Source: Sodalinema lacuna_A | GTDB taxonomy: Bacteria; Cyanobacteriota; Cyanobacteriia; Cyanobacteriales; Geitlerinemataceae | Direction: 5' to 3' | Length of the DNA stretch: 64,000 nt | NCBI GenBank assembly: GCA_900149785.2 | Contig: FSSI02000002.1 | Coordinates: 124,001-188,000 of the forward strand | Shown here: in pieces, positions 1 through 8,423 of the stretch | Layout of the letters: every line of letters starts with the position of its first letter | Position numbering within the stretch: position 1 is the stretch's first letter | Position numbers and translations under genes: made by a program | The notes under the pieces: model-generated | Told to the model about the DNA's origin: nothing | The model's input: only the letters and a program-made list of their open reading frames with translations | Database searches by the model: none

Positions 1-988
1 CGATGTCATTGGCGTAGTTCTGCATATTGTAGTTTTTGGAGGCGTAGAAGTCGGTTTTTGAGCCGTCGTAATCTACGCCTAAGCCGCCGCCAACGTCGAG
101 ATAGCCCATGTTTGCGCCGAGTTGGGCCAGTTCGACATAGATTTGGCTGGCTTCTCGGATGGCGTCTTTGATGGCGCTGATGGAGGAGATTTGAGAACCG
201 ATGTGGTAATGCAGTAGTTGTAGGCTATCGAGGAGATTGGCTTGGCGTAACTGTTCGACAGCGGTGATGATTTCGGGGATGGTGAGGCCGAATTTGGCGC
301 GATCGCCACTTGATCCTCCCCAGCGGCCAATTCCTTTTGCACTCAGTTTGGCGCGAACCCCCACCACGGGTTTAATTCCTAACTGTTGACTGACGCAGAT
401 GACTAACTCGACTTCTTCGGGTTGTTCGAGGACGATAATCGGCTGTTGGCCCAGGCGTGTGGCTAACATGGCGGTTTCGATGTAGCCGCGATCTTTGTAG
501 CCGTTGCAAATGAGGAGGGAACCCGAGGTTTTGAGGCTGGCTAAGGCGATGAGGAGTTCGGGTTTAGAACCGGCTTCTAAGCCGAAGTGATGGGGGGCGC
601 CGAATCGCACTAAGTCTTCGATGATGTGGCGTTGCTGGTTGCATTTGACGGGGAAAACGCCGCGATAGACGCCGGGGTAGTTGTAGCGGGCGATCGCCTT
701 GGCGAAACAGGCGTTAATTCGCTCGATTCGGTCTTCGAGAATATCGCTGAATCGTAGGAGTAGGGGGAGTTCTAGGTTGCGCTTTTTGAGGGCTTCGACG
801 AGGTCATAGAGGTCGAGAGAACCGCCGCGATCGCCCTGAGGGGACACGGTGACATGGCCGGCGGAGTTAATCCCAAAGTAGGGATCGCCCCAACCCCGGA
901 TGCGATAGAGATCTTCGCTATCTTCGATTGTCCAAGGCGCTTGAGGGGTCTGGGACATCGTCCCGTTCTCGGCAAACCGCTCACTCAT
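1..988 (-). CDS. speA: Biosynthetic arginine decarboxylase, N-terminal part (cut by window edge)
   Basis: Decarboxylates arginine to agmatine, the first step of polyamine synthesis, using pyridoxal phosphate. The first ~329 residues are present; the rest lies beyond the left edge. The N-terminus has the family pattern WTIEDSEDLYRIRGWGDPYF, and the PLP-binding lysine is in VFPVKCNQQ near residue 115. Later motifs YKDRGYIE, LLHYHIGSQ and LDVGGGLGVDYDG match the family's alanine-racemase-like barrel. In-frame ATGs lie at 958, 988 and 1012; I took 988, but family proteins could begin at any of these. The gene faces away from the RTX-like gene that follows. Confidence 0.93.
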   Translation of the reverse strand, partial: MSERFAENGTMSQTPQAPWTIEDSEDLYRIRGWGDPYFGINSAGHVTVSPQGDRGGSLDLYDLVEALKKRNLELPLLLRFSDILEDRIERINACFAKAIARYNYPGVYRGVFPVKCNQQRHIIEDLVRFGAPHHFGLEAGSKPELLIALASLKTSGSLLICNGYKDRGYIETAMLATRLGQQPIIVLEQPEEVELVICVSQQLGIKPVVGVRAKLSAKGIGRWGGSSGDRAKFGLTIPEIITAVEQLRQANLLDSLQLLHYHIGSQISSISAIKDAIREASQIYVELAQLGANMGYLDVGGGLGVDYDGSKTDFYASKNYNMQNYANDI

Positions 989-1012
989 GGGAGATGGGGC
1001 TGAATCAACCAT

Positions 1013-1504
1013 CGGGATTCCTCGCTTCAGACTGGTCACTGAGTCCACAGTGTATCGCAGACAGTGTATCGCAGTTGGTCTCGCTGGTGTCTTGGGCTGC
1101 GATCGCGGCCAGGGTTTGGAGATTTGGCGCGTTTGCGTGGTCGTTTTGGGGCGATCGCTCAAAAATCCGTGGAATCACTGATGTTTTTTGCAAGGTTTTA
1201 ATCAGTCACTTTTTTTGTTATTTAATATCCGTGAATCCCCTTAATTTAGGTGGTTTATTTATACCTCAAACCGATAATCAACAGTATTTGTAGTGAATTT
1301 TATCGGTAGTTTTAGCAATTTCAAAACATCAAAAAAAAATAGACTCTAACTCCGGACAAATTTAGGAAATCTCTGTAAATAGAAACAGGTGACAGGGAAA
1401 AGACAGTCTCGGGAATCACGCCGAATTGACTGAGAAACCCCCTGAAACCCTCCTGAACGCTTACGATTCAGAGTTCATAGTTTGCAGTTTACCCATTTAT
1501 TCCT
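1013..1504. other. Intergenic region between speA and the RTX-like gene
   Basis: This ~490 bp divergent spacer must hold the promoters of speA and of the RTX-like gene. It is A/T-rich in its right half and contains HIP1-like GCGATCGC copies near 1103 and 1150. Open frames across its left part have no recognisable protein character and overlap the speA start, so I do not call them. I see no convincing terminator or operator. Confidence 0.5.
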
Positions 1505-3850
1505 ATGTTAGATCTCAATTCTGTTGCACTGGTTAGCCTCGACGATACGACAAGCCAATTCACGGGAAACGGCGAAAATCAACTCATTGTGGCAGGACTT
1601 GGTCACGATACTGTGTTTGCAGTTGGCGGTAATAATTGGGTGTTTGGCGGTGTCGGAGAGGATGTGATTCATGGAGGATCTGGGGATGATGTGATTTATG
1701 GGGGACAGCATAATGATGTCCTACTGGTCAATGATGGCAAGAATCTATTAAGTGGCGATTTTGGCGACGACACTCTCTATGGCGGTGTTGGCGACGATAC
1801 CCTACTCGGAGCGGCTGGCAATGATGTAATCCACGGAAAAAATGGCGATAACATCATTTTCGGCAATCAAGGAAATGATAGAATTAACGCGGGAAATGGC
1901 AATGAGTCAGTCTATGGTGGACAGGGAAGTGATCTGATTATTGCTGAAATGGGAAATAACCGGCTCAGCGGTGATTTGGGTGATGATACTCTTTACGGAG
2001 GTCAAGGGGATGATACCCTCGATGGCGGTGATGGAAATAACTATATTTCTGCGAGATCTGGCAATAATTGGATCGTGGGTGGACAGAGGGATGACACGGT
2101 TTTTGCCGGACGTGGAAATGATACGGTTTTTGCGGGAAATGGCAATGATTTCCTGATGGGAGGCGTGGGGGATGACCTCATTCATGGTGATTTGGGAGAT
2201 GATACTCTCTATGGAAGTCGAGGAAAAAATACCCTGAATGGGGGAGCCGGACAAGATGTTTTTGTGTTAACGCCTAACATTGGGGGAATGGATGTCTCTG
2301 ATGCTGATGTGATTGCTGATTTTAAGGCGGCTGAGGATTCTCTGTTGTTGATGGGAGGCTTATATGGCGATCGCCTGGAGGTTTTGCTCGGTGATGGAGA
2401 TTATTTGGGGGATACGTTGATTCGCGATCGTGAAACGGGAGAATATCTTGCGATTCTCAAGCAAGTTAGCAATCCTTTCGAGGTTCAGATGGAAAGTGAT
2501 CTCGATGTTCCTAATATGGATGTTGAACTGGATGCTGATCTCGATTCTGGGGAGATGCAGCCTGAACCTGAACTTGAAGAAACCCCAGTTGAGGAGGAAA
2601 CCCCAGTTGCGGAGACTCCCGTAGAAGAAGAAACCCCTGTTGACGAGACTCCCGTAGAAGAAGAAACTGCTGTTGACGAGACTCCTGTTGAAGAAACTCC
2701 CGTTGCGGAAGAAACCCCAGTTGAAGAAGAAACTCCCGTTGAAGAAACCCCTGTAGAAGAAGAAACTCCTGTTGAGGAAGAAACTCCCGTTGAAGAAACC
2801 CCTGTAGAAGAAGAAACCCCCGTTGAGGAGGAAACTCCTGTCGAGGAGGAAACCCCAGTTGCGGAGACTCCTGTTGAAGAAACTCCCGTTGAAGAAACCC
2901 CTGTAGAAGAAGAAACTCCTGTTGAGGAAGAAACTCCCGTTGAAGAAACCCCTGTAGAAGAAGAAACCCCCGTAGAAGAAGAAACTCCTGTCGAGGAAGA
3001 AACCCCAGTTGCGGAGACTCCTGTTGAAGAAACTCCCGTTGAAGAAACCCCTGTAGAAGAAGAAACCCCCGTAGAAGAAGAAACTCCTGTCGAGGAAGAA
3101 ACTCCCGTTGAAGAAGAAACCCCCGTTGAAGAAGAAACCCCTGTAGAAGAAGAAACTCCCGTTGAAGAAGAAACTCCCATCCCGGCGGTGATTGCATCGA
3201 GCGCCAAAAAATTTACTCCCGACACCGATGAAGCCACCCTCGCCGCATCAGACATACCCCGCATTACCCTAGGGAGCCAAACCATTTACATTGGCGTATG
3301 GCAAAAAGGGGGTAACAACCAAGATCCCATCATCGCCAGCTTTGACAGCGAAAACCCTGACAATAACTGGGTTCGCACCGACTACGAAGCCACCGGAGCC
3401 GATGGACGCGGCTATGGACTGTTCTGGGATGGAACGAGTCTCTATGGAGTCTTTGCAACGGATGGAACCCAAGGAAGCAGCAGTGAAGACTGGCGACGAG
3501 CCTCGGGAGGTGTGACGCAAAACTGGCTACGGAATTATGGTTCTGGTGGGGGTGCAAAAGTTGGCGTTTTAGGTCGAATTGACCCCACTAGCGGGGAACT
3601 CCTCGATGCAGCCTATCTCTCAGCGGTGTTGAGCAGTGGAAATAGCAACAGTCTCGAAATTACTGATGTTACGACTAATGAGGCTGGAAATCTTGTGGTG
3701 AGTGCGGAGTCGTTTTTCAATCCCCGTAACCCCGATGGTTCTCGGATGACTCGCGTCAATGACAGCCTCGGTTCTCCCTTTGACTACACTGTTGAGATGA
3801 CTTCCGATCTCAAGACTGTCATCAGCACTTCTGCGGTGGGTTGGGAATAA
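1505..3850 (+). CDS. RTX-like calcium-binding secreted protein with ETPVEE repeat region
   Basis: Likely a secreted acidic protein exported by a type I system, as expected for RTX proteins. Residues ~30-250 are a run of glycine/aspartate nonapeptides (GGxGDDxxx, such as GGVGDDTLLG), which bind calcium and fold as a parallel beta-roll. Residues ~358-559 are a low-complexity Glu-Thr-Pro-Val region. Residues ~562-781 form a globular domain (LGSQTIYIGVWQ, FDSENPDNNWVRTDYE, GLFWDGTSLYGVF) that I cannot assign to a named family. There is no classical signal peptide. The next gene is a paralogue with the same layout minus the repeat region, 62 bp downstream. The enzymatic or adhesive role is unknown; no transporter genes are nearby. 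Confidence 0.8.
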   Translation: MLDLNSVALVSLDDTTSQFTGNGENQLIVAGLGHDTVFAVGGNNWVFGGVGEDVIHGGSGDDVIYGGQHNDVLLVNDGKNLLSGDFGDDTLYGGVGDDTLLGAAGNDVIHGKNGDNIIFGNQGNDRINAGNGNESVYGGQGSDLIIAEMGNNRLSGDLGDDTLYGGQGDDTLDGGDGNNYISARSGNNWIVGGQRDDTVFAGRGNDTVFAGNGNDFLMGGVGDDLIHGDLGDDTLYGSRGKNTLNGGAGQDVFVLTPNIGGMDVSDADVIADFKAAEDSLLLMGGLYGDRLEVLLGDGDYLGDTLIRDRETGEYLAILKQVSNPFEVQMESDLDVPNMDVELDADLDSGEMQPEPELEETPVEEETPVAETPVEEETPVDETPVEEETAVDETPVEETPVAEETPVEEETPVEETPVEEETPVEEETPVEETPVEEETPVEEETPVEEETPVAETPVEETPVEETPVEEETPVEEETPVEETPVEEETPVEEETPVEEETPVAETPVEETPVEETPVEEETPVEEETPVEEETPVEEETPVEEETPVEEETPVEEETPIPAVIASSAKKFTPDTDEATLAASDIPRITLGSQTIYIGVWQKGGNNQDPIIASFDSENPDNNWVRTDYEATGADGRGYGLFWDGTSLYGVFATDGTQGSSSEDWRRASGGVTQNWLRNYGSGGGAKVGVLGRIDPTSGELLDAAYLSAVLSSGNSNSLEITDVTTNEAGNLVVSAESFFNPRNPDGSRMTRVNDSLGSPFDYTVEMTSDLKTVISTSAVGWE
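2577..3180 (+). repeat. In-frame ETPVEE/ETPVEEE tandem repeats
   Basis: About 600 bp built from 15- and 18-nt units encoding ETPVE and ETPVEE, with a few ETPVA/ETPVD variants. Larger blocks are themselves repeated (the ETPVAETPVEETPVEETPVE pattern occurs twice), suggesting growth by unequal exchange. The antisense frames are also open across the array, which is a by-product of the repeat. It separates the beta-roll from the C-terminal domain and probably acts as an extended acidic linker. Confidence 0.9.
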
Positions 3851-3912
3851 GTTAGACTGCGATTTAGCCTTTACGGCTGTGCATCTACCTTCCTAATTCA
3901 GCGTAAACTCCT

Positions 3913-5475
3913 ATGCTTTCATTTGATCTCAACACCCTCAGCGTTGTCACCCTCGACAACACCGACAATCCCTTTACGGGAAACTCCCAGAGTCAATTGA
4001 TTCTGGGAACGGCGGGAACCGATACCATCGCCGGAGTCGGCGGAGATAACTGGATATTTGGAGCGACGGGTGATGATGTCCTCGCAGCGGGGGACGGAGA
4101 TGATGCGGTGTATGGGGGACAGGATAATGATGTCCTCTTTGCTCGGGAGGGGAATAACCTACTGAGTGGCGATTTTGGGAATGATACTCTACGGGGGGGA
4201 GCCGGTCGCGATACCTTGGTGGGTGCGGCGGATGATGATTTGATTCAAGGTCGCCAGGGTGAGAATTTCCTGTTTGGTAATCAGGGAAATGATACGCTCT
4301 ATGCGGGGTCAGGAGAGGATAGTCTCTATGGCGGCCAGGGAGATGATTGGCTCTTGGCTGAGACGGGGAATCATCTGCTGAGTGGAGATTTGGGTAATGA
4401 TACGCTCTACAGTGGCTCGGGTTCCGATACGCTGATTGGGGGAGAGGGTGCAAATACGTTTGTCCTCACGCCGGGGATGGGAAATGCGGAGTTGGCTCAG
4501 GCGGATTTGATTGTCGACTATACGCCGAATCAGGATTCGTTGGCTTTGTTGGAGGGATTGACTGCGGAACGTCTGGAGTTTCTGGCCGGTGAAGGGGAGT
4601 TTGCGGGTGATACGGTGATTCGCGATCGCACCAGTGGGGACTTCCTCGCAATTCTCAACGATATTAGTGATCCCGCCGTCCAACTTGATATCAATATCGA
4701 TGCAGATGAACCGGATTTGCTGGACTTCGGTGTTGATTTAAACAACGACCCCGATCTCGGCCTCGGAGATGATGATACTCCAGAAGACCCCCTCTCTCCT
4801 CTCCCGGCGGCCATTAGTTCCAGTGCCGTCCAGTTTACTCCCAACACCGACGAAGCCACCATCGCCGCCTCTAATGCACAACGCTTAACTCTGGGAAGTC
4901 AAACGATTTATATTGGATTCTGGCAGGAAAGTGGGAATAACCAAGACCCGATTATTGCCAGTTTCGACAGCGAAAACCCCGATAATAACTGGGTTCGCAC
5001 CGATTATGAGTCCACTGGAGCCGATGGACGGGGTTTGGGACTGTTCTGGGATGGAACGAGTCTCTATGGTGTCTTTAGTACCGATGGAACCCAGGGAACT
5101 CCCAGTGAGGATTGGCGACGAGCCTCGGGAGATGCGACTCAGAACTGGCTACGCAGTTATGGCGCCGGGGGTGGTGCGAAAGTGGGGGTTTTAGGTCGGA
5201 TTGACCCCGCCACGGGGAACCTCGTCGATGCGGCTTATCTCTCGGCGGTGTTGAGCAGTGGAAATAGCAATACCCTGACGGTGACGGATATTAGCAGTAA
5301 TGAGGCGGGGAATTTGGGTGTCAGTGCGGAGTCGTTTTTCAGTCCCCGCAACCCTAATGGTTCTGCGATGACGCAGGTGGATACGAGCCTCAGTTCTCCG
5401 TTTGATTACACCATCGAAATTACCCCAGATCTCGGCCAAGTTGTCAGTACATCCGCTGTCGGCTGGACGTCCTAA
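3913..5475 (+). CDS. RTX-like calcium-binding secreted protein, paralogue of the preceding gene
   Basis: A shorter paralogue (520 residues) of the upstream RTX-like gene. Both start with a similar MLSFDLNTLSVVTLDN-type sequence. Residues ~25-190 hold nonapeptides such as GGQGDDWLL, followed by a conserved capping segment (VIRDRTSGDFLAIL, compare VIRD/LIRDRETGEYLAIL upstream). Residues ~301-520 are the same C-terminal domain with high identity by eye. In place of the ETPVEE array there is only a short acidic linker (DDDTPEDPLSPLPAAI). The pair probably arose by tandem duplication followed by repeat expansion in one copy. Function is not recognised beyond calcium binding and likely type I secretion. 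Confidence 0.8.
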   Translation: MLSFDLNTLSVVTLDNTDNPFTGNSQSQLILGTAGTDTIAGVGGDNWIFGATGDDVLAAGDGDDAVYGGQDNDVLFAREGNNLLSGDFGNDTLRGGAGRDTLVGAADDDLIQGRQGENFLFGNQGNDTLYAGSGEDSLYGGQGDDWLLAETGNHLLSGDLGNDTLYSGSGSDTLIGGEGANTFVLTPGMGNAELAQADLIVDYTPNQDSLALLEGLTAERLEFLAGEGEFAGDTVIRDRTSGDFLAILNDISDPAVQLDINIDADEPDLLDFGVDLNNDPDLGLGDDDTPEDPLSPLPAAISSSAVQFTPNTDEATIAASNAQRLTLGSQTIYIGFWQESGNNQDPIIASFDSENPDNNWVRTDYESTGADGRGLGLFWDGTSLYGVFSTDGTQGTPSEDWRRASGDATQNWLRSYGAGGGAKVGVLGRIDPATGNLVDAAYLSAVLSSGNSNTLTVTDISSNEAGNLGVSAESFFSPRNPNGSAMTQVDTSLSSPFDYTIEITPDLGQVVSTSAVGWTS

Positions 5476-5479
5476 TGGG

Positions 5480-6340
5480 TTAGGGTTGAGTGGCGATCGC
5501 CGAGTTGGCTAAGGCTTGTAAGCTATCTAAGGCCTCGGCGTCATCGCCACTAACGCCTTTGAGCGCGATGCGATAGCGAACTCCCTCTTGGGACCATTCA
5601 ATCACTGGGGGGGAACAGGATGCACCACACATCATGGGGTTAAAGTCTGCGGTGAGTCCGTTATCGAGGGGGATGCTCTCTTGGAACTCCTCCCCGACTC
5701 CATAATAGTCGTCATCGCTGGTGCGTCTGGCGGCGAAGAAGCCATAGGAACAGGCGGTGGCGCCTCGACAGTTGGGAGCCAGGGATAGATAAATTTGGTA
5801 ACTGTCTGCGTCGGCTTCGGCTTCGACGTAGATGGGAAGTTCGTCATTGTCGGTGAGGGGAATTTCGCTGGGAAGCCGAATCGGGATCTCGGTTGTCGAT
5901 TGCACCTGTTGCAGAACTTCGGAAAATAAAGGTGCAGGCTCCGCTGTTTCGGGATTGGAGTCTGTGTTTAAGTCTGTGTTTAAGTCTGTGTTTAAGTCTG
6001 TATTGGAATCGGTCACGTTGGACTCTGTGACTCCCTCGGCGACCTCGAGGAGGGGGTCGGGTTGATTGTCAGATGAAGACTCGTTTAAGACATCTTCTGG
6101 GGATTCCTCTGTTGCGGGGGTGTTGAGTGCTGTTTGGGACGGTGGCTCCGATGGGGAATCGCGGGAGTCTTCCTGAACCTCGGGGGTTGGGGTCTCCTGG
6201 GAGAGATCCCCCGATGATGGGGTCTGACAGCCGCTGAGCAACATGAGGGGAGTGGCGATCGCCAACAGCCAGAGTTGAGTCCTGATTTGAGTCCTTGTTT
6301 GAGTCTTGATTTGAGTCTTGTCAGCCGAAAATTGTCTCAT
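5480..6340 (-). CDS. Putative lipoprotein, acidic N-terminal linker
   Basis: The start at 6340 (MRQFSADKTQ) gives a lipoprotein signal: a basic/polar stretch, a hydrophobic core LWLLAIATPLMLLSGC and a lipobox LSGC. A Ser/Glu/Thr/Pro-rich linker follows, containing a DLNT repeat encoded by 12-nt units. The C-terminal ~140 residues (IPIRLPSEIPLTDNDELPIYVEAEAD, cysteines in NCRGATACSYGF and MMCGASCSP) form a compact domain seen in cyanobacterial lipoproteins of unknown role. It converges on the RTX-like gene, with stops only 4 bp apart. An upstream ATG at 6379 is in frame but would bury the signal peptide. Confidence 0.72.
   Translation of the reverse strand: MRQFSADKTQIKTQTRTQIRTQLWLLAIATPLMLLSGCQTPSSGDLSQETPTPEVQEDSRDSPSEPPSQTALNTPATEESPEDVLNESSSDNQPDPLLEVAEGVTESNVTDSNTDLNTDLNTDLNTDSNPETAEPAPLFSEVLQQVQSTTEIPIRLPSEIPLTDNDELPIYVEAEADADSYQIYLSLAPNCRGATACSYGFFAARRTSDDDYYGVGEEFQESIPLDNGLTADFNPMMCGASCSPPVIEWSQEGVRYRIALKGVSGDDAEALDSLQALANSAIATQP
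5959..6005 (-). repeat. 12-bp tandem repeat encoding DLNT units
   Basis: About four copies of AGTCTGTGTTTA lie inside the lipoprotein gene. They read as Asp-Leu-Asn-Thr repeats on the minus strand. The unit length keeps the reading frame. Confidence 0.85.
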
Positions 6341-6662
6341 CGATACGTCTCCATTACCACAAAAAAATATAAATGTCAATAAAAATACGGGTCAATTTCT
6401 ATATTTTCCCTAAATCCCCATTTAGCCTAGCATTGCCGCCACCTCGAATTACAACTTTGCTCAAGAATTCATGAACTTTTGTAACAAATTTCCAGGATTC
6501 CCGTAAAAATCGTCTTCTGAAAGCGACAGATTTAGGAACACCCCAGAGAATCTCGCCAAACGTCATAGTCCACCGAGGAATCCCATAACTCATTAAATTG
6601 CTGATTGAGTTAGAGATTTGCGGTGTCTGCTGTGACTCCCAGGCGTCCGATAGACCCCAACT
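6341..6662. other. Intergenic region between lipoprotein and sigma-like gene
   Basis: About 320 bp upstream of two divergent genes. An open frame on the minus strand (6399-6686) has no recognisable protein features and overlaps the sigma-like start, so it is not called. No clear operator or promoter motif is visible. Confidence 0.45.
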
Positions 6663-7313
6663 ATGGATGACGAACACTTGAATCAACTCGCTTTAGACGC
6701 ACAAGGGAACCCTCCCGGAAGCCAGGCTCGACAAGTCGCACTAACTCGACTCATTAACGGAATGATTCATTCGGGTCGTCTGATTTATCCTTCTGGAATT
6801 GGCTTATCTCCGGATCGATATCACGATTATCGTGCTGAAGCGCTACAAAGTTTGTTTTACTACATTTGTCGCTCGATTGATGAGTATGACATCAAGTTAG
6901 CTTCGGTGATGCGATGGGCCAATATGCTATTGGAACGCCGTTTTTTTCGAGAGGTATCCGACCAAAGAAGGAGAAACAACAAACCGGTTGTGATGGAGCC
7001 GTTCGAGGAACGCCTGGTCTCGAAATGCCAATGGGCTATAGTATTAGGAGATGAAAAACCCTTTTTATCTCAGTTGGTTCGTGAATGTCTTGAGGACGAT
7101 GTTGATGGCCGATTTCGAGAGTGCTGTCTCCCTAAATATCCTGAAGTCAACTTTCAGAAACTGGTCTTAAGACGCTTAGATGGCTATCAATGGCAAGAGA
7201 TATCGGAAGAGTTTTCAATTAAACTGTCAACTCTTAGCAGCTTTTATCATACCTCCTTGCGTCGCCTTGCACCCTATATTGAAACCTCAATTCGCAAAAC
7301 CCATTCGTTATGA
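6663..7313 (+). CDS. Sigma-70-like protein (cyanobacterial sigma/DUF1822-associated type)
   Basis: A 216-residue protein resembling small sigma-70 family members. Residues ~45-95 (YRAEALQSLFYYICRSIDEY, VMRWANMLLERRFFREV) resemble region 2. Residues ~165-205 (LRRLDGYQWQEISEEF followed by STLSSFYHTSLRRL) look like a region 4 helix-turn-helix. The stop codon overlaps the next gene's ATG (ATGA), so the two are translationally coupled. In cyanobacteria such sigma-like genes are often found with DUF1822 genes; the regulon is unknown. Divergence from classic ECF factors leaves open that it is a DNA-binding regulator and not a true sigma factor. Confidence 0.7.
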   Translation: MDDEHLNQLALDAQGNPPGSQARQVALTRLINGMIHSGRLIYPSGIGLSPDRYHDYRAEALQSLFYYICRSIDEYDIKLASVMRWANMLLERRFFREVSDQRRRNNKPVVMEPFEERLVSKCQWAIVLGDEKPFLSQLVRECLEDDVDGRFRECCLPKYPEVNFQKLVLRRLDGYQWQEISEEFSIKLSTLSSFYHTSLRRLAPYIETSIRKTHSL

Positions 7314-8299
7314 TGTTTAATCATGTCAACCTCGAACAAGAGTCTATTAAACCGATGACAACGACTCTGATATTTACTGTTCCATTGACCCAGCAGCAGC
7401 GCCAAGTGGCGACAAGCTGTAGTCAACGATACTCTGATTCTGTTAAGGCGAATCGTATTTATCGCCAGGTTTTAGCGCTCTATGCAGTCCGTTTTTATAC
7501 AGATTGTATGGGAATTGCAACAGATATAACCGCCAGTGGACTTTGCAATCCCATTGAGCAATTACTGTCTGATGTGGCGGAACTCCCAATTCCTGGATTG
7601 CCCGGTTTAGAATGTGTTTTAGTTGAGCCGGCGATCGCCAACTTAGATATCATTCATCATCATCCTCAGACGTTAACCGTACAAACGTCCCCCGAAGCCT
7701 TAGACAATCGCCTTGGCTATGTTGCGGTTGGGTTTAGTCCAACTCAGGAAGAAGCGTATCTTCTTGGCTTCCGCAAAACTCTATCACTAGAGCGAACAAC
7801 GCTCGACAATTGGCAGAGCCTTGATTGGCTTTTTATAGCCCTAAAAAATGCCTTAAACCCGACCTCTTTTATTTGTTTGCGAGACTGGTTCGACGAGCAG
7901 TTTACTCCCGATTGGGAGCCTCTATCTGAGGAATTTATACGTCAAGATACAGGACAGGTTCCGGCGATCGCCTTCCGCACTCCCTCGACAGAACCCATCA
8001 TTCAACGAGCCAAACGTCTTCAATTTAGTGATGGACATACCATCGCCCTAGAAGTGGGTGTCTATCCTCTGAGTGACCAAGAAATTGATATCCGAGTCCG
8101 CCTGATCCCCCCCCTAGGTGCTGCTCTTCCTTCAGATTTGAGTCTAATGATTCTTGATGAAATGGATACGATTGTTATGCAAACTCAAGCTCGGGGAAGC
8201 TCGGTATTACGGTTAGAGTTTAGTGTTGAACCCGAAGAAATTTTTAAACTAAAACTGCAACGAAATACAGTAAGTTTGGTTGAAACATTTTCGTTTTAG
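7310..8299 (+). CDS. DUF1822 family protein
   Basis: A 329-residue soluble protein of the cyanobacterial DUF1822 family, recognised from the start LTQQQRQVATSCSQRY, the segment VLALYAVRFYTDCMGI, and the C-terminal beta-rich part (LRLEFSVEPEEIFKLKL). Translation probably begins at 7310, overlapping the sigma-like stop by 4 bp. An internal ATG giving MTTTLIFTVPL matches the usual family start better, so true initiation may be at 7355. Its function is unknown; coupling to a sigma-like gene suggests a regulatory partner or sensor. Confidence 0.72.
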   Translation: MMFNHVNLEQESIKPMTTTLIFTVPLTQQQRQVATSCSQRYSDSVKANRIYRQVLALYAVRFYTDCMGIATDITASGLCNPIEQLLSDVAELPIPGLPGLECVLVEPAIANLDIIHHHPQTLTVQTSPEALDNRLGYVAVGFSPTQEEAYLLGFRKTLSLERTTLDNWQSLDWLFIALKNALNPTSFICLRDWFDEQFTPDWEPLSEEFIRQDTGQVPAIAFRTPSTEPIIQRAKRLQFSDGHTIALEVGVYPLSDQEIDIRVRLIPPLGAALPSDLSLMILDEMDTIVMQTQARGSSVLRLEFSVEPEEIFKLKLQRNTVSLVETFSF

Positions 8300-8350
8300 A
8301 AAGAACCCTCCAATCGAATAAAAGAGGACAAAAAGCAAACGGAACTCAAT

Positions 8351-8396
8351 AAAAAAAGATAAAAATAGGGAGCAGTGAAAAATTTCCACTGTTCCC
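8351..8396 (-). terminator. Rho-independent terminator of ispH
   Basis: The arms GGGAGCAGTGAAA (8368-8380) and TTTCCACTGTTCCC (8383-8396) pair almost perfectly. Read on the minus strand, the hairpin is followed by a T-rich tract (TATTTTTATCTTTTTT), just after the ispH stop. It may also stop transcription arriving from DUF1822. Confidence 0.75.
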
Positions 8397-8423
8397 TGAA
8401 TGATGCTTGAAAATTATTGACAA

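Noticed and set aside
928..1293. Plus-strand open frames upstream of the RTX-like gene
   Set aside because: They overlap the speA 5' end and have no protein-like composition or family resemblance.
2485..3285. Long minus-strand open frames (266 and 228 residues) antisense to the ETPVEE array
   Set aside because: They are periodic by-products of the repeat, with no start or ribosome site and no similarity beyond low complexity.
6399..6686. Minus-strand 95-residue frame before the sigma-like gene
   Set aside because: It overlaps the sigma-like start, has no recognisable features and no ribosome site.
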